Positions 11,114 through 23,184 of a stretch of 64,000 nucleotides of DNA are shown here, in pieces. The stretch covers positions 559,001-623,000 of the forward strand of contig JANEYF010005896.1 in assembly GCA_029963845.1 (NCBI GenBank), written 5' to 3'. The stretch's first letter is position 1; every line of letters begins with the position of its first letter. The position numbers and the translations under genes were made by a program. The DNA is from Rhamnusium bicolor (taxonomy: Eukaryota; Arthropoda; Insecta; Coleoptera; Cerambycidae). Under the pieces are notes generated by a model. The model had not been told where the DNA came from. It ran no database searches and saw nothing but the letters and a program-made list of their open reading frames with translations.

Positions 11114-12849
11114 TAGAGCTGTCCGAGGTCACCCGGCCGACAGAGCCGTCATATAACTTATATGTTTACATCATATCATAATACTTGAATAAGTACAGTA
11201 AATGGAAATAAATTTTAACAATAATGTTACATTTTATAAAAATTTGTATAAAACTCACCCTTTTAAGCAGATTTATGAAGTAGTTTGGTTGTCGTCATCA
11301 CAAAGTGGGGAAGATCTATAGTATAATAGCATCAGGTATGTTTCTACAGCTGTCTCTGTCAGCGATGTTCGCTTTGGTGAAAAAATATATTTTGCATTTT
11401 GAAAATGACCATTCAACATCTATGGATGTAATACAGGCATAAGTAAAACAATCTGTGAACTCACTTAACGAAGTTGTAGATGCACCATCACAAATTTGTC
11501 TTAATTTGCTAAAATCAGGATCTTTCTGTAATACACTCTCGAATTTTTCACTAACGCGATTATTTTTTGCGTCATTTATAGCCTGTAGCTGTGTATTTAC
11601 GTCGTCCACTATTTGCAGCGATTCCACTAACGACAACGAACTATTTTGCAATTTTTCTATTGCGTCGTGTAGTCCTCTATAATTGTTATTAATAGTTTTT
11701 AAATCTGTTTCAAGGGAAACGTCTTGAAAGTTTGTCTGGCTTTCCCTAGTAGCTGCAGCCTCGTTAGGGTTGAACTGTAGTATCACAGCTTTTATTTGTT
11801 GAAAATATTCAGCATAATAAAAAGCCGCTTTCAACCACGTTCTCCAACGTGTAAGAATCGGCTCTGGTGGTTCAGGGATACCAGGACACTGTCTGTGAAA
11901 TGCTCGAAGCCGTTTAGGAGATTTGAGAAAAACTTTTTTCTATTTGCTATTAATGCATCTACCTCTGGAAAACATGTTCGAATCGTTTCTGCCACAAGAT
12001 GTAACGCATGCACTTTACATGTAACATGTAAAAACCCTATAATTGTCTCTTTGAAAAGAACGGCCTACCATGCGCATTGTCGCAGCACCATCAGTCACAA
12101 ACATCAATACTTGACTTGTTGAAAGTTCATATTTTTCGAATGTCTCCAACACCCCACGCGTAATTATTTCGCCAGTACACGCAGTTAGTCTTTTACTAGC
12201 TAGTAAAAGTGGAAATGTTAGTTTAAGAGGGCCCAGTACACGTACTATAATATTTAAAATAGAATTTTTTTTACAATCTGTCGTCTCGTCAATACATAAC
12301 CAGAGCCGTGTATTTTTTAATCCACATTTAATCCTATTTACAATGTCTTCACGAACAGCTGGAATATATCTACGTAACGATGTACGACTTGGTAAGTTCA
12401 CCTGGGGATTGTATTTATTCCAAAACTTCCGAAATGGTTGTTTATCCAGTATGTGTAGCGGAATATTACAGGCTATTAACATTAACAATAAATCAAACAT
12501 AAACTGAGTTGTCAAAGGCATGCCATTTTTTTTATTTTGATGTTGCACGGTGTTGATATGACGACGACAATCTGTTTTGTGCCAGCACATTAAGTCTTGA
12601 TTACAAACTTTACAAATTATTTTGCATCCGTCATAGAATAAATCCGGAAATTCACAGATAAATTTATTCACTGTGTCCGCGTACGGTCGTTTTTTACCCT
12701 TTGGCGTGTTTGACATTATGTATAATTTATAGGTACAACCTCACGCATCAACCTTTCAAATAAGACTGCAGCGTAAATCACTTCTAAATCGGCACGTGTG
12801 ACGCCATCGCAAGACCGTGGCTGTACTTCAGCCACCTCGGACAGCTCTA
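11114..12849 (-). mobile_element. hAT element copy B
   Basis: The terminal inverted repeats TAGAGCTGTCCGAGGT are flanked by a perfect 8-bp target duplication GTGATAAG (11106-11113 and 12850-12857). The length is 1736 bp. The target fits the nTnnnnAn pattern known for hAT insertions. It is collinear with copy C (51731-53459) throughout. Confidence 0.95.
11316..12716 (-). pseudogene. hAT transposase, frameshifted (copy B)
   Basis: The ATG at 12714-12716 opens a 233-codon frame. The N-terminus has a C-x2-C-x14-H-x5-H finger (CKVCNQDLMC onward), a BED-like DNA-binding domain. CIDETTDCKK and VTDGAATMRM mark the RNase-H-like catalytic region. The frame shifts near 12020 just before the CKVHALHL block and again near 11900, and the third frame (11316-11834) carries the C-terminal half. 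The hATC motif reads VEWSFSKCK, with Trp where copy A keeps Arg. The intact full-length protein would be roughly 460 residues, somewhat short for hAT. Copy B is nearly complete but has at least two frame breaks. Confidence 0.85.
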
Positions 12850-12857
12850 GTGATAAG

Positions 12858-13799
12858 AAACTAATTTAAACATGCCAAGAGTTAAATATTTAAACATATG
12901 ATTGCGTTACTTGTCAAATAAGACTAGATAGGAAAATATTTAATTTACATTTTCAACCGAAACGAAACTGATTATTATTAATGCACAGGTAGCCTATACA
13001 ATATCCTCTACCCCTTTCAAATATTTATTTATACTAAACCAAGCGTTGTTATAGTTTAAAATTTGGATTTAAAAATACAACAGGTGTAGGTAGATTCCTT
13101 GTCAAGTTGGTAAGAAGGTACACGAAGTGACTCAGACTAGAGATAATATCAGATAGTGGCATGTAGCGTCTTGTGACAAGATCCAGTCTGTATCGAGTAA
13201 TCCTTACATGTTCAGGACAAATCACACTCAGGCACTTGTTTTTATGATGATGTCACTCTGACTGGGGTCACTTTTGGGCTACTACAAATATTTGATAACC
13301 TGAAACATGTCCACATTCTGGTCTAACGATGTTTTAACAATAGCCAGTTTTCAATTGTAAGTACGCTTCTTGTCGTGCCAAGACAAACAGTTGGAGAAGG
13401 CGATTAAAATAAATTTATTCTAAAAATACACCAGATAATCATTTATTATGTAACGATATATCTTATTATGAAAAAAGAGTAGATATATCACTAATTATCA
13501 GACAGATGAATGTCCTACATTATCGAAGGAGAACAACAAACAAATTGAAATATAATTTAATATTGATGTACAGGGTGTTTCGAAATGATTAAGACACAGT
13601 AAAAATAGATTCCCTTATATAACAATTTCTTTTTTGGGTGTTTTTGTCAACAAATATCTTTCGTGGGAAAAAATACATTTTATAGTAGAAGCCAGTCAAC
13701 ATCATATTGCAATTTTAAATTCCACCAATCGGAAAACAAAGCTAATAAAGCCTATTTAGGAAACTACATAGAACATAGAACAACCATATCGTGAGTTTT
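12858..13799. other. No gene; lone mariner-type end at 13571
   Basis: CAGGGTGTTTCG at 13571, preceded by TA, resembles the ends of the mariner-type MITE at 6912. No partner end was found. Otherwise nothing recognised. Confidence 0.5.
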
Positions 13800-14163
13800 T
13801 ACCAAAGTAGAAATACTCACGACGGCACTCAATGAATGGGTTTACGAGACACTAAGGAAGCCTTGGTGGGCCAATAGGGTTTGTAGCCAAACTCAAGGTG
13901 TTGTGATGGGACCTAACAAGTTGAGATTGGTCTGTTTACTGGGCTGTTGTCGAAAGACTGAACCTTTTAATCGGAGCTCTGACAGACCTACATTTCGAGA
14001 AACCTCTTTCCACTTCTTTGGGCAGAGTGAAGTGTTTGGGCACCTGAGGCATAACTTCTTCGATACTGAGATGTTTCTAAGGGAGGAGATGAGTTCCTTC
14101 GCACTGAGTGACAACCTGACCTTCAATAGAAGATCGGAAACATTCGACGAGGGAGCAAAGTAA
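13800..14163 (+). pseudogene. Probable LINE ORF2 C-terminal fragment
   Basis: GC content is visibly higher than its surroundings. The plus frame reads MGPNKLRLVCLLGCC, then a PTFRETSFHFF segment and SEVFGHLRHNFFD. The order resembles the C-terminal region of RNase-H-bearing non-LTR retrotransposons, where a leucine-rich stretch precedes a C-x2-C...H...C finger (compare the LINE at 61.1-62.3 kb). The expected cysteines have mostly been replaced. An open frame also exists on the minus strand, so the assignment is tentative. Confidence 0.4.
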
Positions 14164-14279
14164 GTCACCGTTCGCCATAGCCAACTTACTAATATTAAAT
14201 CAAATTATAAATCATATCATAAAGAACATCTACTGGCTACCAATACAACTTCTTAATATAGGTTTCTGGAAGTGTGTTG

Positions 14280-15640
14280 GAACCATTGATATGAAGTTAA
14301 CACCGACGTGGTTTTCCACAAGACACCAAAACACTGTATACTGCACTCAATGCGTGTGTTGCCAACCTAGTTCGTATCATCTGGAGGTAATTAAAACTAA
14401 TCTTATGCTGACAATGAATCCTATTTATACCTGAACTATTAGTACGGTTCGACTCACTAACCAGTTGAGAGACTATATGGGACTGGCTCTCTGTTCCTAT
14501 TTATACTAGTTTTGCGATTTATAACTTACAAAACTTTCAAATGCATTCAGCTGTCTAGTATTTGTTACATTCTTAATGAATCTTAAATTGCTAATATCTA
14601 TTTTATGATTGTTCTCAACCACACGCTGGGCAACACTAGACATCTATTCTACACTATCTGCGATGAGCCATATGCTCCTGGAATCTAGTTTGATTTGATC
14701 GTATAGTTTGTCCAACATACCTTTGTTTACAGCCCTTAGTTTATTTCCCAATAAATGAATCACTGTCATATTCATATCTTTAAAAATACTACCAATTACA
14801 CGGGTTAATCAAAAGTCGTATGGAATAGATACAAATTTCGAATTTGTTCTTCAATTTTGAAACTTCGAGGAATTTCGAAGTAAACCTTTAAAATTACGTT
14901 CCCTAATTATATTTCAACTAAACTTACAGAATATACATTACTCACAGATATATCCTTAATCAACTCCTATTATTTCTCAAACCTCTCCTTTTGAGGGGGG
15001 AGTCTTAGTAGGCGATGAACTAAAAGATTAAAACTCGCCATTTTGTGTTGAGCGGATTGGTGAGAGTACTTATGGATATATCTTAAAGTACTGGTATCTT
15101 TTCTGTATATATGTTAAATTCTAACTTGTTTTCACTATTTTTAATTAGTAATACATCTAAAAATAGTAGTTTTCCATAGTTTTCAATTTCACATGTAAAT
15201 TTAACTGACTGACTAAACGACTGTTTAATTTAGAAACGAAGTTGTTAATATCAGGAACTGTTGCATCAAATACTGCAAAAATATCATCCACATACCTGAG
15301 TCAAATCTTGGGGAAATACTCGAATTCTTCTTTTCGTTTCGAATCTGTTCATGAAGAGACTAGCAATAAATGGTGACAAAGAGTTGGTCATTGCGCTCCC
15401 TCCATGTTGTTCGAAGAAATTATCATTGAATCGGTAACAATTTTGTGTCATGTAAAGTGAGTTTACTACATCTTGGCTGAGATTGTTTGATTTGAGTAAG
15501 TCCTCTTGGTAATCCATGGTCTGTGGTATCGCAACACTTGGACACAATGGACAAACATTAAAGAAAGTCAAAATTTCGCCTTCATTAAACTGGATATATT
15601 TTTATCAATGAAATTACTGGAATTAATCACAGGTAAACTA
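14280..15640 (-). pseudogene. Penelope-like element: RT and GIY-YIG, decayed
   Basis: Penelope-like elements encode a telomerase-related reverse transcriptase fused to a GIY-YIG endonuclease. On the minus strand, 15284-15571 reads GGSAMTNSLSPFIASLFM, equivalent to the family GxAMGSPLSPxxAxxFM block. In the adjacent frame the catalytic YVDD lies at about 15285, followed by IFAVFDATV. Further on, near 14700-14740, YVGQT is partly recognisable, followed by TRFQEHMAH, the GIY-YIG signature. The terminal region ends near 14280 with CACCGACGTGGTTTTCCAC on the plus strand. Frameshifts and stops break it repeatedly. It is probably 5' truncated at about 15640. Confidence 0.75.
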
Positions 15641-15679
15641 CATAGTGTAATGAGTAATTTTTCGAACTCCTCTGTTAAC

Positions 15680-16410
15680 TATTTTGGTAGGTATTGAAGT
15701 ATGTTGGACAAACTAGATGATCTATTTAAACTAGAATTAAGGAGCATATGGCCCATCTCAAATATGGTAAAACTGATAAGTCTAGTATTGCGTAACATGC
15801 GTTTGAGAACAACAATATAATATATAGGAGCGATTTAAGATCAATAAGGAATGTAACGAGTACTAGATAGATGGATGCATTTGCAAGCTTGAAAATTACA
15901 AAGTATAGAAACAGCATTTTTAGTGATAGAGGGGGCCAATTTCATATAGTGCACTCTATTGCTTAGTGAGTCACGGTTCACCGAACCGTAACAGTTTAGG
16001 GATAAATAGGATATATTATTAGCATAAGATTAGTCATAATCATTTCTAGATGGCGCCAATAAAATTATGATGGGGGAAACATCAATGATGTCACAAAAGT
16101 CATTTTCGTTTTTCATTCGAGGTGTTTATTTTTACATTTGTGTTATTTTAAGTTTTTAACCTTGTTTATAAAGTTTTCGTAAAGTATTCAGAAATCGAAA
16201 AAAAAACCAACATTAAAAACTTAAAATAACACTAACGCAAAAATAAACACTTCGAACGAAAAACGGAAAAGACCTTTGTTATGTCCCCCCCCCCCCCACC
16301 ATAATTTTATTAAATGCGACAACCGTTTTGTTTATGAACCGTGGGCGAAACACACGTCGGGTACAATATATGATGTTTTTGTGTCTTGTAGAAAACCACG
16401 AGAATGCTAA
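15680..16410 (+). mobile_element. Inverted Penelope 3' end (GIY-YIG plus UTR)
   Basis: This runs opposite to the neighbouring Penelope body. The plus strand encodes KYVGQT, then TRIKEHMAHLKYGKTDKSS with stops, the GIY-YIG endonuclease region, followed by the 3' UTR. The UTR is interrupted by a foldback MITE (16056-16316) and resumes at about 16335 with GGGCGAAACACACGTCGG and GTGTCTTGTAGAAAACCACG, matching the Penelope termini at 14310 and 43220. Inverted partial copies at one end are a known feature of Penelope insertions. Confidence 0.7.
16056..16316. mobile_element. Foldback MITE nested in Penelope end
   Basis: The arms at about 16056-16155 and 16205-16316 pair imperfectly. The outer ends are AATAAAATTATGATGGGGG and its inverted partner, which carries a run of 13 C at 16285-16297. 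Penelope 3' UTR sequence lies on both sides, so this insertion is younger than that copy. It has no coding capacity. Confidence 0.7.
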
Positions 16411-16419
16411 AACAGGATT

Positions 16420-17270
16420 AAGTAATCTCAAAAAAATTAGTAAAAATCTCAGAGGTGCAATAAAAAATGTGTAAATATGAATGTTCCTTGAAAGATTTTT
16501 AACACTTTCTTTTGTTGTATAATGCAATTAGCAACAAAGAACGCATTATTTGACGACAAACACTACCCATGTTGATTGAAAGAATAGAATCATAAAATGA
16601 AAATTTTGAAATGTGTGCCAAATTACATTTAATTATAAAAATATGTTATTTTTTAGTTATACATTTTAATAAGAGGTATATATCATACAGACCACTTTAA
16701 AGTTTAGAAATAATCTGTATAAAAAAAACTCCAAAAAGAAATGTTCATTTGCATACATGCGTAACTGTGACTCAATTAATAAACATCATATATTCGGCAT
16801 AACTCTGCCTGTTACTATCACAGTATTACAAATGGAATTTCTGCACATGATATTTAACCGTACAACATTGCTGAAATAATAAAAATTAATTAAACGATTA
16901 TGTGTGTCAGATTTATGAAGGAATCGTGGCAAAGAAAAAATAACATTATGAATACGCCCACACGAGCGGTTCAATGGTCGATAAAAACCTGCAGATATAT
17001 TTTTTCTCGCAACCATAACTAAACAGTTATTATCCAAAAAAAAAAACAAAAAAAAACATACGAAAATTTCAAAATGGCGAAACATCTTTGTGAAACATTT
17101 TTATGTTAATTTTTCTCGCTTTAAATATCTAACTAATTGTTCATGTATTTTTTAAAATAAAATAACACGCAGATTATAATACCTGTTATCTTAAAAATCA
17201 TTCCAATCTGTACATAAATTAAATAATGTGGATCACGACAAGTACGAAATAAATAAATTGATAAATTGGT
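16420..17270. other. No gene recognised
   Basis: AT-rich. A 99-codon minus frame at 16786-17085 shows no recognisable motif. Confidence 0.55.
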
Positions 17271-17273
17271 TTA

Positions 17274-17318
17274 CAGGGTTGACCAGTGACTACTGTTATT
17301 TTTACGTGAAACACCCTG
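17274..17318. mobile_element. 45-bp micro-element with mariner-like ends
   Basis: It begins CAGGGTT and ends AACACCCTG, with TA on each side (17272-17273 and 17319-17320). The ends resemble those at 6912. It may be the minimal remnant of an internally deleted mariner MITE; chance cannot be excluded. Confidence 0.35.
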
Positions 17319-17439
17319 TAAATTATTTGAAAATTAGCTTTCCAACAATATACAGTAAATTTTCTCCACTTCATATTATGTATACCACTTATAATAATAT
17401 ACATTCATATTGATATTTTCAACTGCAATATTGCTTCTC

Positions 17440-17664
17440 TAAAATCATGTATCTTTAATTAACACTTTTTTGTAATACTTTGTGATGTACGTTAAATTCT
17501 GTTTATTTTGTATCTATGTATGTATGTTTATATTGTAAGTTTAAATTTTTTTTTCTATTTTGTAATCTTTTCTGCCTATTCTGTAATTGGGTCCTAGGAC
17601 CTGTGTTGAATAATGTATTAAATAAATAAATAAATAAATAAATAAATGAAATAAATAAATAAAT
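17440..17664 (+). mobile_element. LINE 3' end with AAAT tail
   Basis: CTGTAATTGGGTC, then CCTGTGTTGAATAATGT and a run of TAAA repeats closely parallel the 3' end of the Jockey-type LINE at about 59955-60003 (CTATAATTGGGTC, CCTGTTGTACAATGT, TAAATAAA). It is a 5'-truncated insertion containing only 3' UTR and tail. Confidence 0.8.
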
Positions 17665-17739
17665 GACATGCGTGTATTAACAAGAAATTTAGCTGATTGT
17701 GAGATTAACTAAAATCCATCATATCTGGTAAACGGTATT

Positions 17740-18160
17740 ACATTTTTCGGATCTCGTTAGCAAATTTGAATGAATCTCTTTCAATTTGCATTAACAACGA
17801 ACCGTTTCCTACAGAAACTGCCTTGTGGGAGTGGTTTTTGAGGGCACAGATGATGAAGCATGCTTTGAAATGGTTGGAATTTATTTGCAAATTTATCCAC
17901 TCAAAATAGGGATTCCAACCTCTGAAAATACGGTAACGGAACTGGTTCCAAGACACTGTGATTGTACTCTTGTGCATTCATATTTATTTCTGGGAAGACT
18001 AGATGCGATCTGCTTCCATATGTTATCACACCCCATAACATAACCTCTCTTTTAAGTGTATCTAATATCTGACCTTTCTCTACGTCGATGGCGATCTCTT
18101 CTGCGTCCATCGCGAACTCACAAACAGAATCGAAATTTACGACTGAATTATATCAATCTG
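17740..18160 (-). pseudogene. Tc1-like transposase relic
   Basis: The 69-codon frame at 17901-18110 reads VMLWGVITYGSR, then LVFPEINMNAQEYNHSVLEP. This matches the Tc1 pattern VMVWGxI...RSxLVF....LTAQxYIxxVLxP that lies between the first two catalytic Asp residues. In the next frame upstream, FRFCL and VRDGRRRDRHRRREG resemble the DESRFxLxxxDGRxRVWRRRGE block that includes the first catalytic region. There are several stops and frame changes. No terminal repeats were identified. Confidence 0.65.
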
Positions 18161-19840
18161 ATTTCATTGTTTATCCCACTTAGTACGTTTTTGGTACCAC
18201 TCAAGTTTTACTTCAAGGTGTCTCCGATCAGTAGCAAAATGGGGAAGGGTCAGTAAGGAACTTCTAATGGATTGTTGTTGGCTCGTAACAACTAATCATT
18301 AATTTCACACAGTCCCGGTTGTACTTTTAGGACCTCAATTTTTTAAGAGGCATTCTACAGGTCCAGTGATTCTTCGAACAGCCCTGATACCTCTACGTGA
18401 TTGATGCCTCTTTTCCCCATTTTACGCATTCCAATATTACGATTGTACCCTTATCACACCCATTTAATCTTTGACAAAATTCGAGGCATTTTCAATCGTT
18501 CATGACCAAAATGTTATCACTTATTGGTATTTGTTAGATCTATTGCTTACCAGATCTTCACCCAAATGCCACACTAAATGAATATATCATTCAAAAAAAT
18601 CTAATTTGATCGACCATCGCTTTAAAAACATATTCTGCTATATTTCTGTAAATGTCATTCTTATTCTTACTATTACTACTGTATTAATAATATTGGAAAC
18701 TGTATTTACATATATTTAATTTAAATTTGATTTGAAAAAGAGGTAAATACCCACTGGCGATTTTTTTACGGTCTTTTTTAATTATATCACAAAGTATTTA
18801 AATTTTTTGTTCAATTTTTTATCGTTAATTATCTAAAATCTTATGATCGATACTACTAACCGTTCTTTTAGAAAAAAAGTCTAATAATCGAAGCGTACCT
18901 ATTAAAAAACCTCGGCTGTCAACTTTTTGATAAATGAGTAAAAATGCGACCGGTAGCTCGGTCATTACTATATTAGTGGAGCTTCTACAACGTTGTTCGT
19001 TCGGTATACGTCAATTATTATTGTAGAATTTATAATATAACGAAATTAGCGCAATTTTCATATTATCCGTAACCTGGACTTATATCATTTATCATATAAT
19101 GACTACAACCTACGTTTTACTCACTTTTTCTGAATATTATATTATTTAGATTATAAAATGTTTTATGGTTGCAATAGACAAAGGAGTTTAATTTATAAAA
19201 CACATTTCTTATAGAACCTGTCTTTCATGATCGAGTGCTCCATCAGCTTACGGTTTTTCGTCCATGCTTACACAAAACTCTTTTCTCTATTCTGTGACAC
19301 AAAACATAGGGTCAAGGGTGAGTTTTCTTCAACAACTCGACTATGATGTTTGTTATAACCATAGTATTTTATTATTATAGTGTGTAAAACGTCGGTCGGT
19401 CCTCTCGTGACCTTCGAAACAGCTACATCTATTCCCAGATCTCGGAGAATTTTGTACTCGAATTAGAAGTGAACTTAGGATGATCGTTTTCTGTATTTGG
19501 TCTCTCAATGGATCGGTTGTTCTTACATTTTTGAGGTGCCCGATGCTCCAAACATTTTTATACACGATCCGATAAAACGAGGTTTCTAACTTAAAATTTA
19601 ATTTTCTCATAAATATTTAAGAACATGCACGAAACGAAGAGCATTTTATTAAGAAATGATGACAAATTTATACGCTTATGAACTTAGAAAATGAATAGTT
19701 AAGAAAGAGCACCGTGTTTGAAAATTAGGTTTCCTTTTTAAGGCTTTTATTTAGAAAATAAATGTTTTTAGTTAATCAAAATCAAGATCATCTAAAAATT
19801 AATAATGAATAACACTAAAAATGAAATTATTTTTTTAAGG
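18161..19840. other. No gene recognised
   Basis: Part of 18250-18450 may belong to the decayed Tc1-like element, but no motif is clear. The rest is AT-rich sequence with no repeat structure that I could detect. Confidence 0.5.
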
Positions 19841-19849
19841 TGATGTCCT

Positions 19850-20680
19850 TGACTTTGCTGACAAATATTTTCAGAACATGCCTATTTTAAATATTCCTTT
19901 GGGTATTTCAGCAATTCCCGCTTGAGTGTTAATTTTTAAAGCGTCTAATGTTTCTGGTTGGTCAGCATAAACTTTAGAACTCAAGTAACCTCATAAAAAA
20001 TAATCGCAAGCGTAAGATCAGGTGATCTCACTGGCCAGTTTTTGTTCACTAATCTTGAAAGAACTCGATCAACAAAAAAATGCCTCAAGATTTCCACTGG
20101 TGCTCTTGCATTGTGGCTTGTAGGCCATCTTATTAGTATCAAATTTCTTTAAGTAAATTACCAAGTTTTTTCAATAATTTTGTAGCATGTTTATTTATTT
20201 TTACAAAGTAAGATTTACTTTCTTCCAGTCCCATCTATAAGGAATTATGGACCAAAAATTGCGAAATATTGAAATTCCACACTCTTTGAGAGTACCAGTG
20301 GCTCTTGATGTATTTCCTGACGATTTTGTAATATCTGTATTTTTGCTCATTTATATAATCGTTAAAGTGAAAGTTCTCATCCTTACATAAACTGGTCAAA
20401 AAAAATCGGGGTATTCTTCTAAAATGTCATCTATTCTGTTGTAGAAAAGAAAATTTTGTACAATTTGAATTTCAGAAAAAAGATAGTGCCTGAGCGTTTC
20501 ATGAACCGACATTAAAGAACTCTTTAATATAGCCTACCCAACTCTTTCGAAATATTCTCGTATATGCAGAGTTTGGGTTCTTCCTGTTGGTTTTTTCTAG
20601 CTGTGCTCCAGAGGTATCTCTTAAAAATTTTCTGAATCAAAGCTAAATGGGCCTTCTGGCCGGCTTAAACAAGGCAATCT
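19850..20680 (-). pseudogene. Mariner transposase relic
   Basis: Successive minus-strand frames give FTLNDYINEQKYRYY (family FxLNGxVNxQNxRYW, just after the first catalytic region, about 20340-20390) and NKNWPVRSPDLTLA followed by a degenerate YLKSKVYADQPETLDA-type stretch (about 19900-20050). WPVRSPDLT is the block containing the third catalytic acidic residue. The order and spacing are right for one transposase of the same broad mariner group as the elements at 48.1 and 62.9 kb. Stops and indels are frequent. No ends were found. Confidence 0.7.
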
Positions 20681-20826
20681 TAAATTATTTTGATTAAGTA
20701 TACTCATTTATTTTCTAAAATAAAATCCAGTAATAAAAAACTAACTTAACTTTCTCACAGTGTTTTTTCTTAGTTTATATGGAAACACATTTGCCATCAG
20801 TTCTTACAATATAGCAGATAGTCATG

Positions 20827-20937
20827 GTCATAATGAAAATGACTCATGTCATTTTTCATTGTGAGGACAAAATGACAAAATTGTCACTTTTATGTCAAGT
20901 ATAAATATGACACATCATTTTCATTATGACAGTCACA
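20827..20937. repeat. Short foldback repeat
   Basis: GTCATAATGAAAATGA near 20829 recurs inverted as TCATTTTCATTATGAC near 20917. The interior is rich in GACA/TGTC. Probably a tiny MITE; no coding content. Confidence 0.6.
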
Positions 20938-20949
20938 AACCAGTCTACT

Positions 20950-21580
20950 CCTGTTTTTGTGAAATAGGTATGTGAGGAGAAAAAGAAGCCGATTAATCAC
21001 TGAATTAAAACTGCTATGTTTTCATAATTGTTGATTTTTTTAGTAAATATTTAGAATATTTTGTTTATTTGATTAGATTATTTTGTAAGAGCAGTGTCAT
21101 TGTATAATTTCGTCGAAACTGTTTTGTTATAGTCCGGTATATAAGCCATGTAAAGTCCACGTATACATCACGCAGGTACAATAAATAGCAAGTGACACCA
21201 TATGACAATAAATGACCGTCATATGTCACAATGCTTAAATAATCGTCATTTGATATCACTAACTAATACACTAAGCGTAAAAGTTTCCAAAGCAGTATCT
21301 TTTATCATATGACAGAATGAAACATTTTCAGTCTTTACCTCGATCGGTCTTCTGATGATACAAATTTTATTACTTTAACCTACACAGTATCAAAAAACTA
21401 TAATTAATTTTTTTTAAATCATTTATTTTACGTCGGCCTATTTCCGCTGCAAAAGCAAATCACTGACGAAAGGAGATAAATTCACCAATACCTATGTAAC
21501 ATGACACACCTAACCTGGATGTTATCGAGTGTAGTTGTAGTTTAGTATTGGATACTAAAGTAAAATAAATATATATATTT
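20950..21580. other. No gene; shared 18-mer at 21431
   Basis: No reading frame of interest. The sequence ACGTCGGCCTATTTCCGC at about 21431 is repeated exactly near 26378 and may mark an element end. Confidence 0.5.
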
Positions 21581-21589
21581 TTTATTTCT

Positions 21590-22296
21590 TTAGGCGCAAC
21601 AGTAACAGGCCAGGCGTCAAACAAAAGGTTTCTTACCTTAAATTGTTGCATTTGCAGGAAATTTGGAGTAAAAGTTTTTGTGGGGCAGGATCACTTGATG
21701 TTGTTACAGGTGTGATACTCTTAGAAATAGTTTTCCAACCCAATTCCAATGGATTTTTGAAGTTACCTCACCATTCTTGAACCTGGTGATAGGTTTGCAA
21801 GTAATGTTGATATGTTGATATTTTTGTTTTCCTTTTTTTAAAAAAAGGCTGAGGTAGTATCGCAGCCGCTTAAGGCGTGAAGGAACAATATATGTTCTGC
21901 AATTGTTAAATGTTTCAAACTATTAGGCGAATACATTTTTTCTTGAACTCTGCCTTTACCAGGCTTCATAAAATAAACATTAGATATTGACATAGCCAGG
22001 ACTGTCCAAAAGCACTATAAATCCACATCTTCACCAACTTTAATCACATAATCATAACCGTGTGACAATTCAATTGCAGAACATATAATTAAAGAGTCTG
22101 GTAGAATTATGCATCTAGTGACAAAATTGCGTAGGAACTTTTTTGTAGAGAATTTTGTACATAAAGTCGTAAATTCAACGGAATAGCTGAAAATTGCTAA
22201 GAACCATATTCTCGTGACTTTCCTCTTCTGGAGAGGGGGTCCAGGCCTCATTTGACTGGGATAAATTAAGGACTTTTCACTGACTAGATGAACCAA
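21590..22296 (-). pseudogene. Repeat-associated PIN-like ORF relic
   Basis: The frame at 22015-22296 ends IICSAIELSHGYDYVIKVGEDVDL, written here as landmarks IELSHGYDYV and GEDVDL. After a stop and frame change come VYFMKPGKGRVQEKMYSP and LHALSGCDTTSAFF (near 21860). These motifs match an uncharacterised protein family that I recall as common and repetitive in insect and other invertebrate genomes. The acidic GEDVDL-type segment recalls PIN/FEN-like nucleases, but that link is inference. A frameshift in a T-run follows SAFF. No function is assigned. Confidence 0.5.
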
Positions 22297-23184
22297 TTTA
22301 TATTAACGAATCTTCTGTTTGAATTATTTCTGCTCCAAAGTACCAGGCGCCTGGTCTATAATACTTTTTGACTCATTCTATCGTAAAGTTGGACTACCAA
22401 TGATAATGTAACCTGTCACTTGCAAGCCATAATTTTAAACACACAGTAGTGAAAATACTTAGCTACCTTTATTTCTCCATGTGTGTATACCCAAAACAAA
22501 AAAAATCTTTAATTGGTAGTCAATATATTCGTAATAAACTAATTAATACTAATAAATAATGTCCATTTCGAAGTATAAGCAATAATTCGTTGCTACCTTG
22601 AACTTATTATTAGAGATTCACATATAAATAATTATTGGAGCCTTTTAAATGACCACTCCTCGTTAGCACACAATACTTAAGAGCTATAAATTAATTACTT
22701 ATTCAGCTGCGGAATTTTATTATCATTAATAAATTTGCCAAATATGGCCGCAGTTTCATTGCCCGCTACGTAACTACACGCCAAATCCCGGGAATAATTT
22801 ATTTAATAAAAAGTTTTACCTTCTACTTTTTAAATATTCTTAATGGGTAATGCATTTTCATATGAGTGAACAAATAATGTTGCCCATAAAAAGACATATT
22901 TGAATGTTTTCTTCTTGTTTCTACTGTATTCACAATTCTATAACTGCTTTTTACTTCTTAACCGATTTTTATCAGAGAGCTTTTTGATCTTAATGAGAAA
23001 ATTTATTTGTCTCACAGTTCCACGATGGCGCACAATGCTGCAAATATTTACGTATTTACGCCATTTTGTATCTTGGTTCTAGAATATTTTTCTCTGATTT
23101 GAAAATTTTCTTTATAATAGGATTCTATTGTGAACATTTAAGGACTCGTCTTGGAAAATCGACCTAATACGTTTCACAAATTAG
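22297..23184. other. No gene recognised
   Basis: AT-rich spacer between the PIN-like relic and the gypsy LTR. Only short frames are present. Confidence 0.55.

Noticed and set aside
13893..14168. Minus-strand 91-codon frame over 13.9-14.2 kb
   Set aside because: The plus frame resembles a LINE C-terminus better; the minus frame is its shadow.
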